From Gammaproteobacteria bacterium (lineage in GTDB: Bacteria > Pseudomonadota > Gammaproteobacteria > GRL18), in NCBI GenBank assembly GCA_027076245.1, contig JALTKC010000115.1:1-7041 (forward strand): DNA of 7,041 nucleotides. The letters run 5' to 3'. The notes under the pieces are model-generated. The model did not search any database, was not told the DNA's origin, and was given only the letters and a program-made list of their open reading frames with translations. Positions 1 to 5,180 of this stretch are shown piece by piece. Every line of letters starts with the position of its first letter. The first letter of the stretch is position 1. Position numbers and translations under genes: made by a program.

Positions 1-391
1 GTAAAAACAGCTCACCTTCACGCCCCAGCATTTCAACCTGAAAACCTTTACCTTTATCCTCGCCCAGACTGAGTATCGCCCCGGCTTTAGGAGATTTGCT
101 GGAACGGATGTGCGCGAGAAAAGACCGTTCATCCAGCACTCTTTCCACCAGCACTTCAATTTTACCGCCGGTACTTTTCTGGCCATATAAGCGAGCTGGT
201 ATCACCCGGGTATTATTAAATACCAGCAGATCACCGGCATTTAATAACTGAGGTAAGTCCTTAAAGGTTCTGTCCTGCAGTTCTCTGGTTTGCCCGTTCA
301 GACACAGCAAACGGCTGTCGGTTCTTTCCTTGAGAGGATATTGGGCTATCAGTTCTTCAGGAAGCTCAAAATTAAAATCAGCTAATTTCAT
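1..391 (-). CDS. queA: S-adenosylmethionine:tRNA ribosyltransferase-isomerase, N-terminal part
   Basis: QueA transfers and isomerises the ribose of S-adenosylmethionine onto 7-aminomethyl-7-deazaguanine in tRNA, giving epoxyqueuosine at the wobble position; it is a cytoplasmic enzyme. Only the first 130 codons are present and the gene runs off the left edge. The protein begins MKLADFNFELPEELIAQYPL and continues with GDLLVFNNTRVIPARLYG and GGKIEVLVER, which are signature blocks of the family and align with the E. coli start without a gap, so the ATG at 391-389 is well supported. There is no Shine-Dalgarno sequence in the preceding bases; a -10-like element lies only 8 bases upstream (see the regulatory entry), so the message may be leaderless. 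The gene diverges from the tRNA-Leu gene. Its usual partner tgt would lie outside the window. Confidence 0.97.
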   Translation of the reverse strand, partial: MKLADFNFELPEELIAQYPLKERTDSRLLCLNGQTRELQDRTFKDLPQLLNAGDLLVFNNTRVIPARLYGQKSTGGKIEVLVERVLDERSFLAHIRSSKSPKAGAILSLGEDKGKGFQVEMLGREGELFL

Positions 392-399
392 AGCGGGGC

Positions 400-408
400 A
401 TTTTAGCA
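400..408 (-). promoter_or_regulatory. Extended -10 candidate for queA
   Basis: On the minus strand the sequence reads TGCTAAAAT, an extended -10 element (TGn plus a 5/6 match to TATAAT). I see no good -35 hexamer at the usual spacing, which fits an extended -10 promoter. The expected transcription start falls at or within a base or two of the queA ATG (391), so the transcript would have almost no leader. This is inferred from position and consensus only. Confidence 0.4.
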
Positions 409-444
409 AAGATTTGAGAGTTAAGCATTCCTAATAGAAATGGC

Positions 445-472
445 TTGTCAGATCAGTAAATTTGCCTATAAT
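445..472 (+). promoter_or_regulatory. Promoter of tRNA-Leu
   Basis: TTGTCA at 445-450 and a perfect TATAAT at 467-472 are separated by 16 bases, a sigma-70 type promoter. Transcription would start near 479, about 20 bases before the mature tRNA 5' end, leaving a short leader for RNase P to remove. It is back to back with the queA promoter candidate. Confidence 0.75.
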
Positions 473-499
473 AGAGCATCCCAATTCTAAGAATATTTT

Positions 500-584
500 G
501 GCGGTGTGGTGGAATTGGTAGACACGCGTGATTCAAAATCACGTGCCTTCGGGCGTGACGGTTCGAGTCCGTCCACCGCTACCA
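500..584 (+). tRNA. tRNA-Leu (anticodon CAA)
   Basis: An 85-base class II tRNA with an encoded CCA end. The acceptor stem pairs GGCGGTG (500-506) with CACCGCT (574-580), the outer pair being G-U; the discriminator is A581 and CCA is 582-584. The anticodon stem is CGTGA/TCACG (527-531/539-543) and the loop TTCAAAA gives anticodon CAA at 534-536, reading the leucine codon UUG. The long variable arm forms GCC-TTCG-GGC (545-554), as expected for leucine tRNAs, and the T arm is GACGG-TTCGAGT-CCGTC (557-573). The D-loop region GGAATTGGTAGAC matches the leucine class. A tRNA-Leu beside queA is also the arrangement in pseudomonads, to my knowledge. The 3' end is intact and no integrase or duplicated tRNA end is seen nearby. 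No clear terminator follows. Confidence 0.98.
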
Positions 585-620
585 TTTACTTTTATTGTAA
601 GAGCTATTATAAGAGCGTAT

Positions 621-896
621 TTAGCGAGAACCCCAGATTTTCGCTACAGCCCGTTCATTTCCAAACAGACCGACAATCAGACTGACCAGCCCCACCAGAC
701 CGAAAATAACCACCGGAAGCAGATAGCCCAGATCTTTACCCTGTGCCACAAAAAACACGGCCGTAGCCAGCCCGGAAAACAGAATACCGATAAAAATAAG
801 AATGCTGCGATGGGAGGTTTTGTAAATATAGGCTTCGGTGCCCGATTCAAAATAATTAAGCACTGGGAAAAACAATTTGCGAAAAATAGCTTTCAT
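621..896 (-). CDS. Small inner-membrane protein of unknown function (91 aa)
   Basis: I do not recognise a named family. I chose the ATG at 896-894, giving a protein that starts MKAIFRKLFFPVLNYFESGT. A longer reading would need a TTG at 950 that overlaps a TATAAT box, so it is unlikely. The protein has a short basic, amphipathic N-terminus (residues 1-28), two hydrophobic segments at about 30-48 and 54-76, and a C-terminal GNERAVAKIWG that looks like a conserved end. Both ends are probably on the same side of the inner membrane. It lies 101 bases downstream of the copper chaperone gene on the same strand, so it could be the last gene of that operon or be transcribed from its own -10 candidate at 939-944. 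The ribosome binding site is weak (GAGAG, set back from the start). Function is unknown; a link to copper would be inferred from position only. Confidence 0.7.
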   Translation of the reverse strand: MKAIFRKLFFPVLNYFESGTEAYIYKTSHRSILIFIGILFSGLATAVFFVAQGKDLGYLLPVVIFGLVGLVSLIVGLFGNERAVAKIWGSR

Positions 897-938
897 TTTG
901 AATCGGGCTCTCTGTAGTATTGGAATTAAACTGTCCTC

Positions 939-944
939 ATTATA
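939..944 (-). promoter_or_regulatory. -10 candidate for the 91-aa membrane protein
   Basis: A perfect TATAAT lies on the minus strand in the gap between the copper chaperone gene and the 91-aa gene, preceded by GGGG. It would start transcription near 932, about 36 bases before the ATG at 896. I find no matching -35 hexamer (ACAAGC at 17 bases spacing), so this is weak support for an independent promoter. Confidence 0.3.
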
Positions 945-997
945 CCCCAATACGGGTTTGGGCTTGTATTAAAATACTGGTTCAACCGGTTCCGCTG

Positions 998-1474
998 TTA
1001 ATGCTGCATCTTTTTCATCATACCGGGCATCTGAATTTTTCTAACCGGTGCACTAAAGTTTTTTTCACTGCCATCAGAAAATTTCAGGCTTATGGACACT
1101 TCATCCCCTGGTTTCAGGTGATTTTTCAAATCAATTAACATAATATGTAGACCACCCGGTTTTAAGACGGTTTTACCTTTAGCCGGAATATCTATTTTTT
1201 TAATACAGCGCATCTTCATCATACCATTGTCATGAATATGGGTATGCAGCTCTACTACTTCAGCGGCCGGGCTGCTGGCTGAAACAATATTCTGCATAGT
1301 ATCCGAAGCATTATCCAGCTCTAAAAATGCCGCACTTATTTTCTGTCCGGGAGGCACTGCACGTACATAAGGGTCAACAATAGTAATATCATCGCTGGCC
1401 TGAGAATTTGCCTGCAGGTACGAGGAAAATAACAAACTGAATAAAGCAAGCATAATATAAGGGAGTTGTTTCAT
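998..1474 (-). CDS. PCu(A)C-type periplasmic copper chaperone
   Basis: A 158-residue exported protein of the PCu(A)C (DUF461) family, which binds Cu(I) in the periplasm and helps deliver it to the CuA or CuB site of cytochrome oxidase, usually with Sco. The family motif H-X10-M-X21-H-X-M is exact here: His77, Met88, His110 and Met112, within ELHTHIHDNG and KPGGLHIMLIDL. Residues 1-22 form a signal peptide (MKQLPYIMLALFSLLFSSYL then QA). The C-terminus adds a Met- and His-bearing tail (MPGMMKKMQH) that could bind a second copper. The ATG at 1474-1472 follows AAGGA at a good distance, 17 bases after the Sco stop codon, so the two are co-transcribed. No truncation is seen. Copper chaperone identity is firm; which oxidase it serves cannot be told from this window. 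Confidence 0.95.
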   Translation of the reverse strand: MKQLPYIMLALFSLLFSSYLQANSQASDDITIVDPYVRAVPPGQKISAAFLELDNASDTMQNIVSASSPAAEVVELHTHIHDNGMMKMRCIKKIDIPAKGKTVLKPGGLHIMLIDLKNHLKPGDEVSISLKFSDGSEKNFSAPVRKIQMPGMMKKMQH

Positions 1475-1491
1475 GGTTTTTTCCTTTCAAA

Positions 1492-2085
1492 TTAAAGGTA
1501 TTTTCTGACGGCTGCCAGTATTTGCTCAGGTAAAGTACCATGGGGCAGGCGTTCCACCAGTTTGCCCTGCGGATCAATAATATAGGTTTCTGAAGAATGA
1601 TCGACGACATAATTGGTTACAGAATCCAGAACCACTTTTTTATACGCCATCCCATAACGTTTAGCCAGTTCAGCAATGACTTCAGGTTTACCTGTAATGC
1701 CCATAATAGCTGGATGAAAATATTGGGTATATTCCGCCAGACGCTGTGGACTGTCTCTCTTCGGATCAACACTGATAAACACCCCCTGCACCCTCTGCAA
1801 CTCTTCTTTGCTTAGCTGGCCAAACGCCCCGGCCATCATGGACAGGTTGGTTGGACAGATATCAGGGCACATGGCATAACCAAAATAAATCAGCACCACC
1901 TTACCCCTGAAATCTTTTAAAGAGACAGGGCCCTGTACAGACTGCAGAGTAAAATCACCCCCCGCTGGCAAAGTATGATTATTCTGTCCGGACATTGCAG
2001 AATCACCACCGGGTTGCCAGACAAGAAGAACGTAGCTGATGGTCAGTAATAACAAAATAATAAGAACAGGGAGCAGCTTTTTCAT
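1492..2085 (-). CDS. Sco/SenC family copper-binding thioredoxin-fold protein
   Basis: A 197-residue membrane-anchored Sco1/SenC protein. Sco proteins have a thioredoxin fold and bind copper, or reduce the CuA-site cysteines, during assembly of cytochrome c oxidase subunit II on the outer face of the inner membrane. An uncleaved anchor spans about residues 3-23 (a long Leu/Ile run). The copper ligands are visible: Cys73 and Cys77 in GYAMCPDICPTN (CxxxC) and His163 in YVVDHSSETYIID. The block FISVDPKRDSPQRLAEY (103-119) is also typical. Length is normal for the bacterial family. It starts 26 bases after the unknown gene at 2112-2603 and ends 17 bases before the PCu(A)C gene, so the three form one operon. 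The ribosome binding site is poor (AAGTAAGTG), which may mean translational coupling. Confidence 0.97.
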   Translation of the reverse strand: MKKLLPVLIILLLLTISYVLLVWQPGGDSAMSGQNNHTLPAGGDFTLQSVQGPVSLKDFRGKVVLIYFGYAMCPDICPTNLSMMAGAFGQLSKEELQRVQGVFISVDPKRDSPQRLAEYTQYFHPAIMGITGKPEVIAELAKRYGMAYKKVVLDSVTNYVVDHSSETYIIDPQGKLVERLPHGTLPEQILAAVRKYL

Positions 2086-2111
2086 GGTATCACTTACTTG
2101 TTGTAGAGTTA

Positions 2112-2603
2112 TTAATAATGCTTGCGGGTGATAAAAATAAAAGGCGCAATAATAATTCCCTGCTCAGTCTGCAGGTAAACATCTGCCTGCCATTCCATCT
2201 GGTTTCTAATACAGACCGGCAACATACCCGATCCTGTCCAGGTATTAGGGGCAGATTCAATGAGTTTGACATTATTAGGTCCCATATTCATGGTAGTCCC
2301 TTTAAAGTCCACTGTAACCCCCTGAACCTGTTTAGTTTCAGCTTCAGGACGGCTTTTTAACTGCACAGCAATTTGAAGGGGTTTAACAAGAGGAATAGGA
2401 CGTGGTGTAATAGACAGAGTGATTTCCCCCTCTGCCCATTTAAGTGAACAGTCGGATTTCTGCAGATCACAACTCTGATCCACCGTAAGCCGCAACAGCA
2501 CCTGCTGAGATTGAGCCTGCTGGTTTTTATAATAAGCCAGCGACAGCAGTACTCCAATAAGTACCACCGAAAGAATTGCCATAAACAGAGTACGTTTATC
2601 CAT
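2112..2603 (-). CDS. Membrane-anchored periplasmic protein of unknown function, copper operon
   Basis: A 163-residue protein, first gene of the operon with Sco and PCu(A)C. I start it at the ATG 2603-2601 (MDKRTLFMAI); a TTG six bases upstream is the only extension. One membrane anchor covers about residues 6-24, leaving a periplasmic domain of about 135 residues. Visible features are two cysteines spaced by six residues (Cys45 and Cys52, DQSCDLQKSDC), a GTTMNMGPN block (Met105, Met107) and GMLPVCIRNQMEW (Met127, Cys131, Met136), followed by a predicted beta-rich end. The DFKGTTMNMG and TGSGMLPV parts are loosely like FixH/YtkA-type beta-sandwich domains, but this is a resemblance by eye. The Met and Cys residues and the neighbours suggest a copper-binding or Sco-partner role; that is inference. 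It is not a known Cox11 or Sco protein. Confidence 0.8.
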   Translation of the reverse strand: MDKRTLFMAILSVVLIGVLLSLAYYKNQQAQSQQVLLRLTVDQSCDLQKSDCSLKWAEGEITLSITPRPIPLVKPLQIAVQLKSRPEAETKQVQGVTVDFKGTTMNMGPNNVKLIESAPNTWTGSGMLPVCIRNQMEWQADVYLQTEQGIIIAPFIFITRKHY

Positions 2604-2612
2604 AATCAAATT

Positions 2613-2668
2613 CTAATATATTAGAGAAAAACATCCTCTATCCCGGAATAGATGTGTGAAATGACACA
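2613..2668. promoter_or_regulatory. Three stacked dyads upstream of the copper operon
   Basis: Just ahead of the operon lie a perfect 12-base palindrome CTAATATATTAG (2613-2624), a near-perfect 16-base dyad TCTATCCCGGAATAGA (2637-2652, one mismatched pair) and TGTGT-N6-ACACA (2653-2668). Their position suits operators for the operon whose first ATG is at 2603. None matches a regulator site I know (CueR, CRP and FNR consensus do not fit), and I cannot place a convincing -35/-10 pair here. Confidence 0.35.
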
Positions 2669-2670
2669 GA

Positions 2671-2766
2671 AAGAGCAGTGTTAAGTGTTAAGTGTTAAGC
2701 GTTAAGAAAAAGCTTAAGCTCTGGCTCTTCCTTAACGCTTAACACTTAGCGCTTAACGCTGCTCTT
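2671..2766. repeat. Long inverted repeat built from GTTAAGY heptamers
   Basis: Arms 2671-2706 and 2731-2766 (36 bases each) are reverse complements except at three positions; a 24-base spacer separates them. Each arm contains four units of a heptamer (GTTAAGT/GTTAAGC in one arm; CTTAACG, CTTAACA, CTTAGCG, CTTAACG in the other) plus an outer AAGAGC/GCTCTT. All three mismatches are G-T when read as plus-strand RNA, so that strand could pair throughout, while the galU-sense transcript has three A-C mismatches. The right arm overlaps the last codons and the TAA of galU (stop at 2755-2753). The spacer holds a 10-base palindrome AGCTTAAGCT (2711-2720). It may end or stabilise the galU message, but no strong U-run follows the long stem. 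Confidence 0.9.
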
Positions 2767-3583
2767 CCAGGCTCTTAAAACAATGATTAGTCGCCTCCAC
2801 AAACCCATGCACACTACCGCAGTCAAAACGGCGGCCCTTAAACTTGTAGCCCAGTACACAGCCTTCGCTGGCCTGTTGCATCAGGGCATCGGTGATCTGG
2901 ATTTCACCGCCGACACCGGGGGTGGTATTGCGTAAGATGTCAAAAATATCGGGAGTCAGTATATAGCGGCCGATAATGGCCAGATTGCTGGGGGCTTCTT
3001 CTGTGGAGGGTTTTTCTACCATGGTGTTGATCTGGTAAATATCATCCCGAATCATTTCACCGCTGATCACACCATATTTATGAACCTCGTCCATTGGCAC
3101 TTCTTCTATAGCCACAATACTGCAGCGAAACTGCTTGTAAAGCTTAACCATCTGGGATAATACGCCGACATCGGATTCAACCAGACAGAGGTCATCCGCC
3201 AGTACTACCGCAAAAGGTTCATCCCCAATCAGGGTTTCCCCAGTAAGAATCGCATGGCCCAAGCCTTTCATTTCCACCTGGCGGGTATAGGAAAAAGTAC
3301 AGTTGTCCATAATATAGCGAATACCTTCCAGGTATGTTTCCTTATCACTGCCTTTTATCTGATGCTCCAGTTCATAATTAACATCAAAATGATCTTCCAT
3401 AGCCCGCTTACCACGGCCGGTAACAATAGCCATATCGGACAGCCCGGCTTCCAATGCTTCTTCTACACCGTATTGAATTAAGGGCTTATTGACTATAGGC
3501 AGCATTTCCTTGGGCATGGACTTGGTGGCCGGCAGAAAGCGGGTGCCATAACCGGCAGCAGGAAACAGGCATTTTTTTATCAT
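2753..3583 (-). CDS. galU: UTP--glucose-1-phosphate uridylyltransferase
   Basis: GalU makes UDP-glucose from UTP and glucose-1-phosphate in the cytoplasm, feeding envelope polysaccharides, glycogen-like polymers and trehalose. The 276-residue length and sequence resemble the short Pseudomonas type rather than the roughly 300-residue enteric enzyme. Visible motifs are the nucleotide-binding loop AAGYGTRFLP (9-18) with Lys25 in MPKEMLP, EMKGLGHA (104-111), the metal-binding LADD (129-131 region), VEKP (189-192), GGEIQITD (225-232) and FKGRRFDCG (248-256). The ATG at 3583-3581 follows AAGAAG about 7 bases upstream and aligns with the family start. The final codons and stop lie inside the heptamer inverted repeat, so the last residues (EEQR) may be shaped by that repeat. 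An extended -10 promoter sits 47 bases upstream of the start codon. Confidence 0.98.
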   Translation of the reverse strand: MIKKCLFPAAGYGTRFLPATKSMPKEMLPIVNKPLIQYGVEEALEAGLSDMAIVTGRGKRAMEDHFDVNYELEHQIKGSDKETYLEGIRYIMDNCTFSYTRQVEMKGLGHAILTGETLIGDEPFAVVLADDLCLVESDVGVLSQMVKLYKQFRCSIVAIEEVPMDEVHKYGVISGEMIRDDIYQINTMVEKPSTEEAPSNLAIIGRYILTPDIFDILRNTTPGVGGEIQITDALMQQASEGCVLGYKFKGRRFDCGSVHGFVEATNHCFKSLEEQR

Positions 3584-3629
3584 ACAAATCTTCTTTTTGA
3601 TAAGGGTAAGAGAATTAAAATTTCGACAA

Positions 3630-3638
3630 ATTATAGCA
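3630..3638 (-). promoter_or_regulatory. Extended -10 promoter of galU
   Basis: The minus strand reads TGCTATAAT, a TGn extension and a perfect TATAAT. The -35 region at 17 bases (TCTCTT-like) is poor, which is tolerated with an extended -10. Transcription would begin near 3623, giving a leader of about 40 bases. The 155-base gap between galU and the upstream gene supports separate transcription. Confidence 0.65.
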
Positions 3639-3738
3639 GAATGGCATAAAAAAGAGAGTTAAAAGCAGTAAACAGGCAAAAAAAACACCACAAATAAGAG
3701 TAATCCGACACCCTCCCATAAACCCTAAAAATTAAAAC

Positions 3739-4128
3739 CTACCCCCTAACCAAATAATGCAGCAAATCACCAAACCCCCAGATTAAGGTACCTGCAATCA
3801 GCAGATTAAAACCACACTTACCCATCACCCAGGTTTCTTCTTCATGACTTCTGGAATGGGATAAAATCTGTTCATGTTTGTCACTGGCCCAGTCGCGTTG
3901 AAAATTTCCGGCTTTGGCAGCATTTCGATAACGTTGGCGCAGACGTCGGCTGTTTTCGATGATCTGTGAAGAAGTAAGATAAACACCAAGAACCACAATC
4001 AGGGAACCCGAGCGGGAAAACCATTGCCAGTCATTAACCGTCAGACTGAGCCACAGGCTGAAACAAAGAATAAAGACCGACACCAGGTAAATAATATAGG
4101 TCTGCTTTTTTATATTTTTTCTGGTCAT
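3739..4128 (-). CDS. Unrecognised membrane protein (129 aa)
   Basis: I do not recognise this protein. It has three likely membrane helices: about residues 11-31 (YIIYLVSVFILCFSLWLSL), 41-57 (SLIVVLGVYLTSSQII) and 106-126 (FNLLIAGTLIWGFGDLLHYL). Between the second and third is a charged, Arg/Lys/His/Glu-rich stretch of about 45 residues (NSRRLRQRYRNAAKAG through HSRSHEEETW) which should lie in the cytoplasm by the positive-inside rule. The ATG at 4128-4126 is preceded by AAGAG. It lies 54 bases after the stop codon of the unknown gene at 4183-4722 on the same strand, so the two may be co-transcribed. Codon use by eye is like the neighbours. Nothing here assigns a function. Confidence 0.75.
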   Translation of the reverse strand: MTRKNIKKQTYIIYLVSVFILCFSLWLSLTVNDWQWFSRSGSLIVVLGVYLTSSQIIENSRRLRQRYRNAAKAGNFQRDWASDKHEQILSHSRSHEEETWVMGKCGFNLLIAGTLIWGFGDLLHYLVRG

Positions 4129-4182
4129 ACCATACTCTTGTGTAGTGATTCACCAGTTTTACATCTAAATGATAAACAGTCC

Positions 4183-4722
4183 CTAGTCCATTTTTTTTAT
4201 ACGAATCTTGCGGCCTTTCCTGTTACTACGGTTTGCCTCAGTTTTTGCCTGATCAATAAACTCCATAATCCGGTCAATTAATAACTGGGTCAAAGCATGA
4301 GGCAAAAGCCAGCCCCAGTTGCCCAGGGCTTTTTTCTCTACCATGGACGAACTGAGTTCTGGTTTATCCCTGGCCACCAGTTCAATCAGTTTATTACTTA
4401 AACGCTTATCAAGCCCCTTACCGTATATTTCCTTTTCTATATAAGCATAGATTTCATCTTCCAGTTTTACCAGATCCCGTTTGGTAAACTCATCAGGAAG
4501 GCTTTTAAAAATAAGTGCCGAAACATAGGCCTCATAATCTACCCCCATTTTAATAATGCGGTTAGCAATACATTCCAGGGTATAGTCTGTCGCTTCCGGT
4601 TCCTGCAGGAATCTGGATATTTTATGATACAGTGCACTGGCCTGCTCCTCATTTAACTGCTGCCGGATCTGATAAGTAATTAACTGTTCCAGAATTTGTT
4701 GCTGTTTTGACAAATGGGGCAT
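4183..4722 (-). CDS. Unrecognised soluble protein (179 aa)
   Basis: No family recognised. The protein has no signal peptide and no membrane segment and looks mostly helical (HLSKQQQILEQLITYQIRQQ at the start, then alternating charged helices). Near residues 134-152 is a more hydrophobic, Trp-containing stretch (NWGWLLPHALTQLLIDRI). The last 20 residues are strongly basic (RSNRKGRKIRIKKMD), suggesting contact with nucleic acid, ribosome or anionic membrane, but this is only inference from charge. The ATG at 4722-4720 follows CAGGA at about 7 bases, a good ribosome binding site that fixes the start. A candidate promoter lies at 4762-4790. It precedes the 129-aa membrane protein gene on the same strand and diverges from the exported-protein gene at 5181. 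Confidence 0.8.
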   Translation of the reverse strand: MPHLSKQQQILEQLITYQIRQQLNEEQASALYHKISRFLQEPEATDYTLECIANRIIKMGVDYEAYVSALIFKSLPDEFTKRDLVKLEDEIYAYIEKEIYGKGLDKRLSNKLIELVARDKPELSSSMVEKKALGNWGWLLPHALTQLLIDRIMEFIDQAKTEANRSNRKGRKIRIKKMD

Positions 4723-4761
4723 ATTAAATCCTGTTAACCATAACCATAATGTAAGGTAAGC

Positions 4762-4790
4762 CTTATAATTATCTTATAAAAAATAGTCAG
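4762..4790 (-). promoter_or_regulatory. Promoter candidate for the 179-aa gene
   Basis: Minus strand CTGACT (4790-4785) and TATAAG (4767-4762) with 17 bases between, 4/6 and 5/6 matches to sigma-70 hexamers. Transcription would begin near 4755, about 33 bases before the ATG at 4722. The AT-rich setting makes chance matches likely. Confidence 0.35.
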
Positions 4791-4980
4791 TCTATCTGTC
4801 CATGAATATCTGTTTAAACCTTTTCTTCCCAGCTCAGCAGGCAATTAAAGTTTAGAATGATTCAATGTCAAAATAACCAATATGATAATAATTTAGAGGT
4901 TTTAGGCTAAAAACTGTAAATAATGCTAAAAAGAACTGATTATACCTTGAATATTTTATATCTTTAGGTAAATTAAACTA

Positions 4981-4986
4981 TATAAT
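4981..4986 (+). promoter_or_regulatory. -10 candidate for the exported-protein gene
   Basis: A perfect TATAAT on the plus strand. A start near 4993 would give a leader of about 188 bases that begins just before the first stem (5000-5006). No good -35 is present at 17 bases (ATATCT), so the call is tentative. Confidence 0.35.
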
Positions 4987-4999
4987 AAATAAGATATTT

Positions 5000-5096
5000 T
5001 TCACACATTTGCATTCTGTTTTATTTAAATTTCAGGGATGCAAAGCCCAGAGACTGGAAAACGGAAACAGGTGTGAATACTGAATACAAAAACACC
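5000..5096 (+). other. Possible structured leader RNA upstream of the 5181 gene
   Basis: Several inverted repeats are packed together. TTCACAC (5000-5006) pairs with GTGTGAA (5071-5077) and would close a domain. Inside, TTTGCAT (5008-5014) pairs with ATGCAAA (5038-5044), extended by CTG/CAG (5016-5018/5033-5035), and CCAG-AGA-CTGG forms a small hairpin (5047-5057). Competing pairings exist: GGTGT/ACACC (5070-5074/5092-5096) excludes the closing stem, and CTGTTT/AAACAG (5016-5021/5065-5070) excludes the second. A three-way junction with alternatives would fit a regulatory leader, but AT-rich DNA yields such pairings readily. I cannot assign it to a known riboswitch class. Confidence 0.3.
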
Positions 5097-5120
5097 GACA
5101 GCAATATTTACTCTAAAAGC

Positions 5121-5143
5121 GTAATTAAAGCTGTCTTAATTAC
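5121..5143 (+). repeat. Perfect inverted repeat ahead of the 5181 gene
   Basis: GTAATTAA (5121-5128) and TTAATTAC (5136-5143) flank a 7-base spacer. The stem is AT-rich and followed by AATAACAATAAAATAAAA rather than a T-run, so it is not a plus-strand terminator. It lies 25 bases ahead of the GGAG ribosome binding site and could be an operator or an mRNA hairpin. Confidence 0.55.
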
Positions 5144-5180
5144 AATAACAATAAAATAAAATCAGGCTGGAGTAACCTCT

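Larger units (their letters stand above)
4723..5180. other. AT-rich intergenic gap with divergent promoters
   Basis: This 458-base stretch between divergent genes has no coding region I can support; short frames such as one at 4802 lack conservation clues or a ribosome binding site. It is visibly more AT-rich than the flanking genes. It holds a promoter candidate facing left (4762-4790), a TATAAT facing right (4981-4986), a set of inverted repeats in the right-hand leader (5000-5096 and 5121-5143) and a GGAG ribosome binding site at 5169-5172. The part from about 4800 to 4945 shows nothing I can name. Confidence 0.7.

Noticed and set aside
500..584. tRNA-Leu as the attachment site of an integrated island
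   Set aside because: No integrase, no repeated tRNA 3' end and no atypical cargo is visible in the window; downstream genes look like core functions.
528..917. 129-codon plus-strand open frame starting inside the tRNA
   Set aside because: It begins in the tRNA-Leu anticodon arm and runs antisense to the 91-aa membrane protein gene; its protein is low-complexity and has no ribosome binding site.
897..950. TTG start that would lengthen the 91-aa protein to 109 aa
   Set aside because: The extension overlaps a TATAAT box, has no ribosome binding site, and adds residues ahead of a natural MKAIFRKLF start.
966..991. Terminator of the copper operon at GTATTAAAATAC / AACCGGTT
   Set aside because: The stem has a 2-base loop or is a short palindrome without a loop, and no T-run follows on the minus strand.
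2653..2668. CRP or FNR site at TGTGT-N6-ACACA
   Set aside because: The half-sites do not fit TGTGA-N6-TCACA or TTGAT-N4-ATCAA well enough; left as an unassigned dyad.
5036..5077. c-di-GMP-I (GEMM) riboswitch suggested by GGATGCAAAGCC
   Set aside because: The upstream conserved block (ACGCA-GGGCAAA), the GAAA-capped hairpin and the 3' AGGTAGC/GGGTTACCG region are missing, and the best local pairing uses GATGCAAA in a stem. Kept only as part of an unassigned leader.
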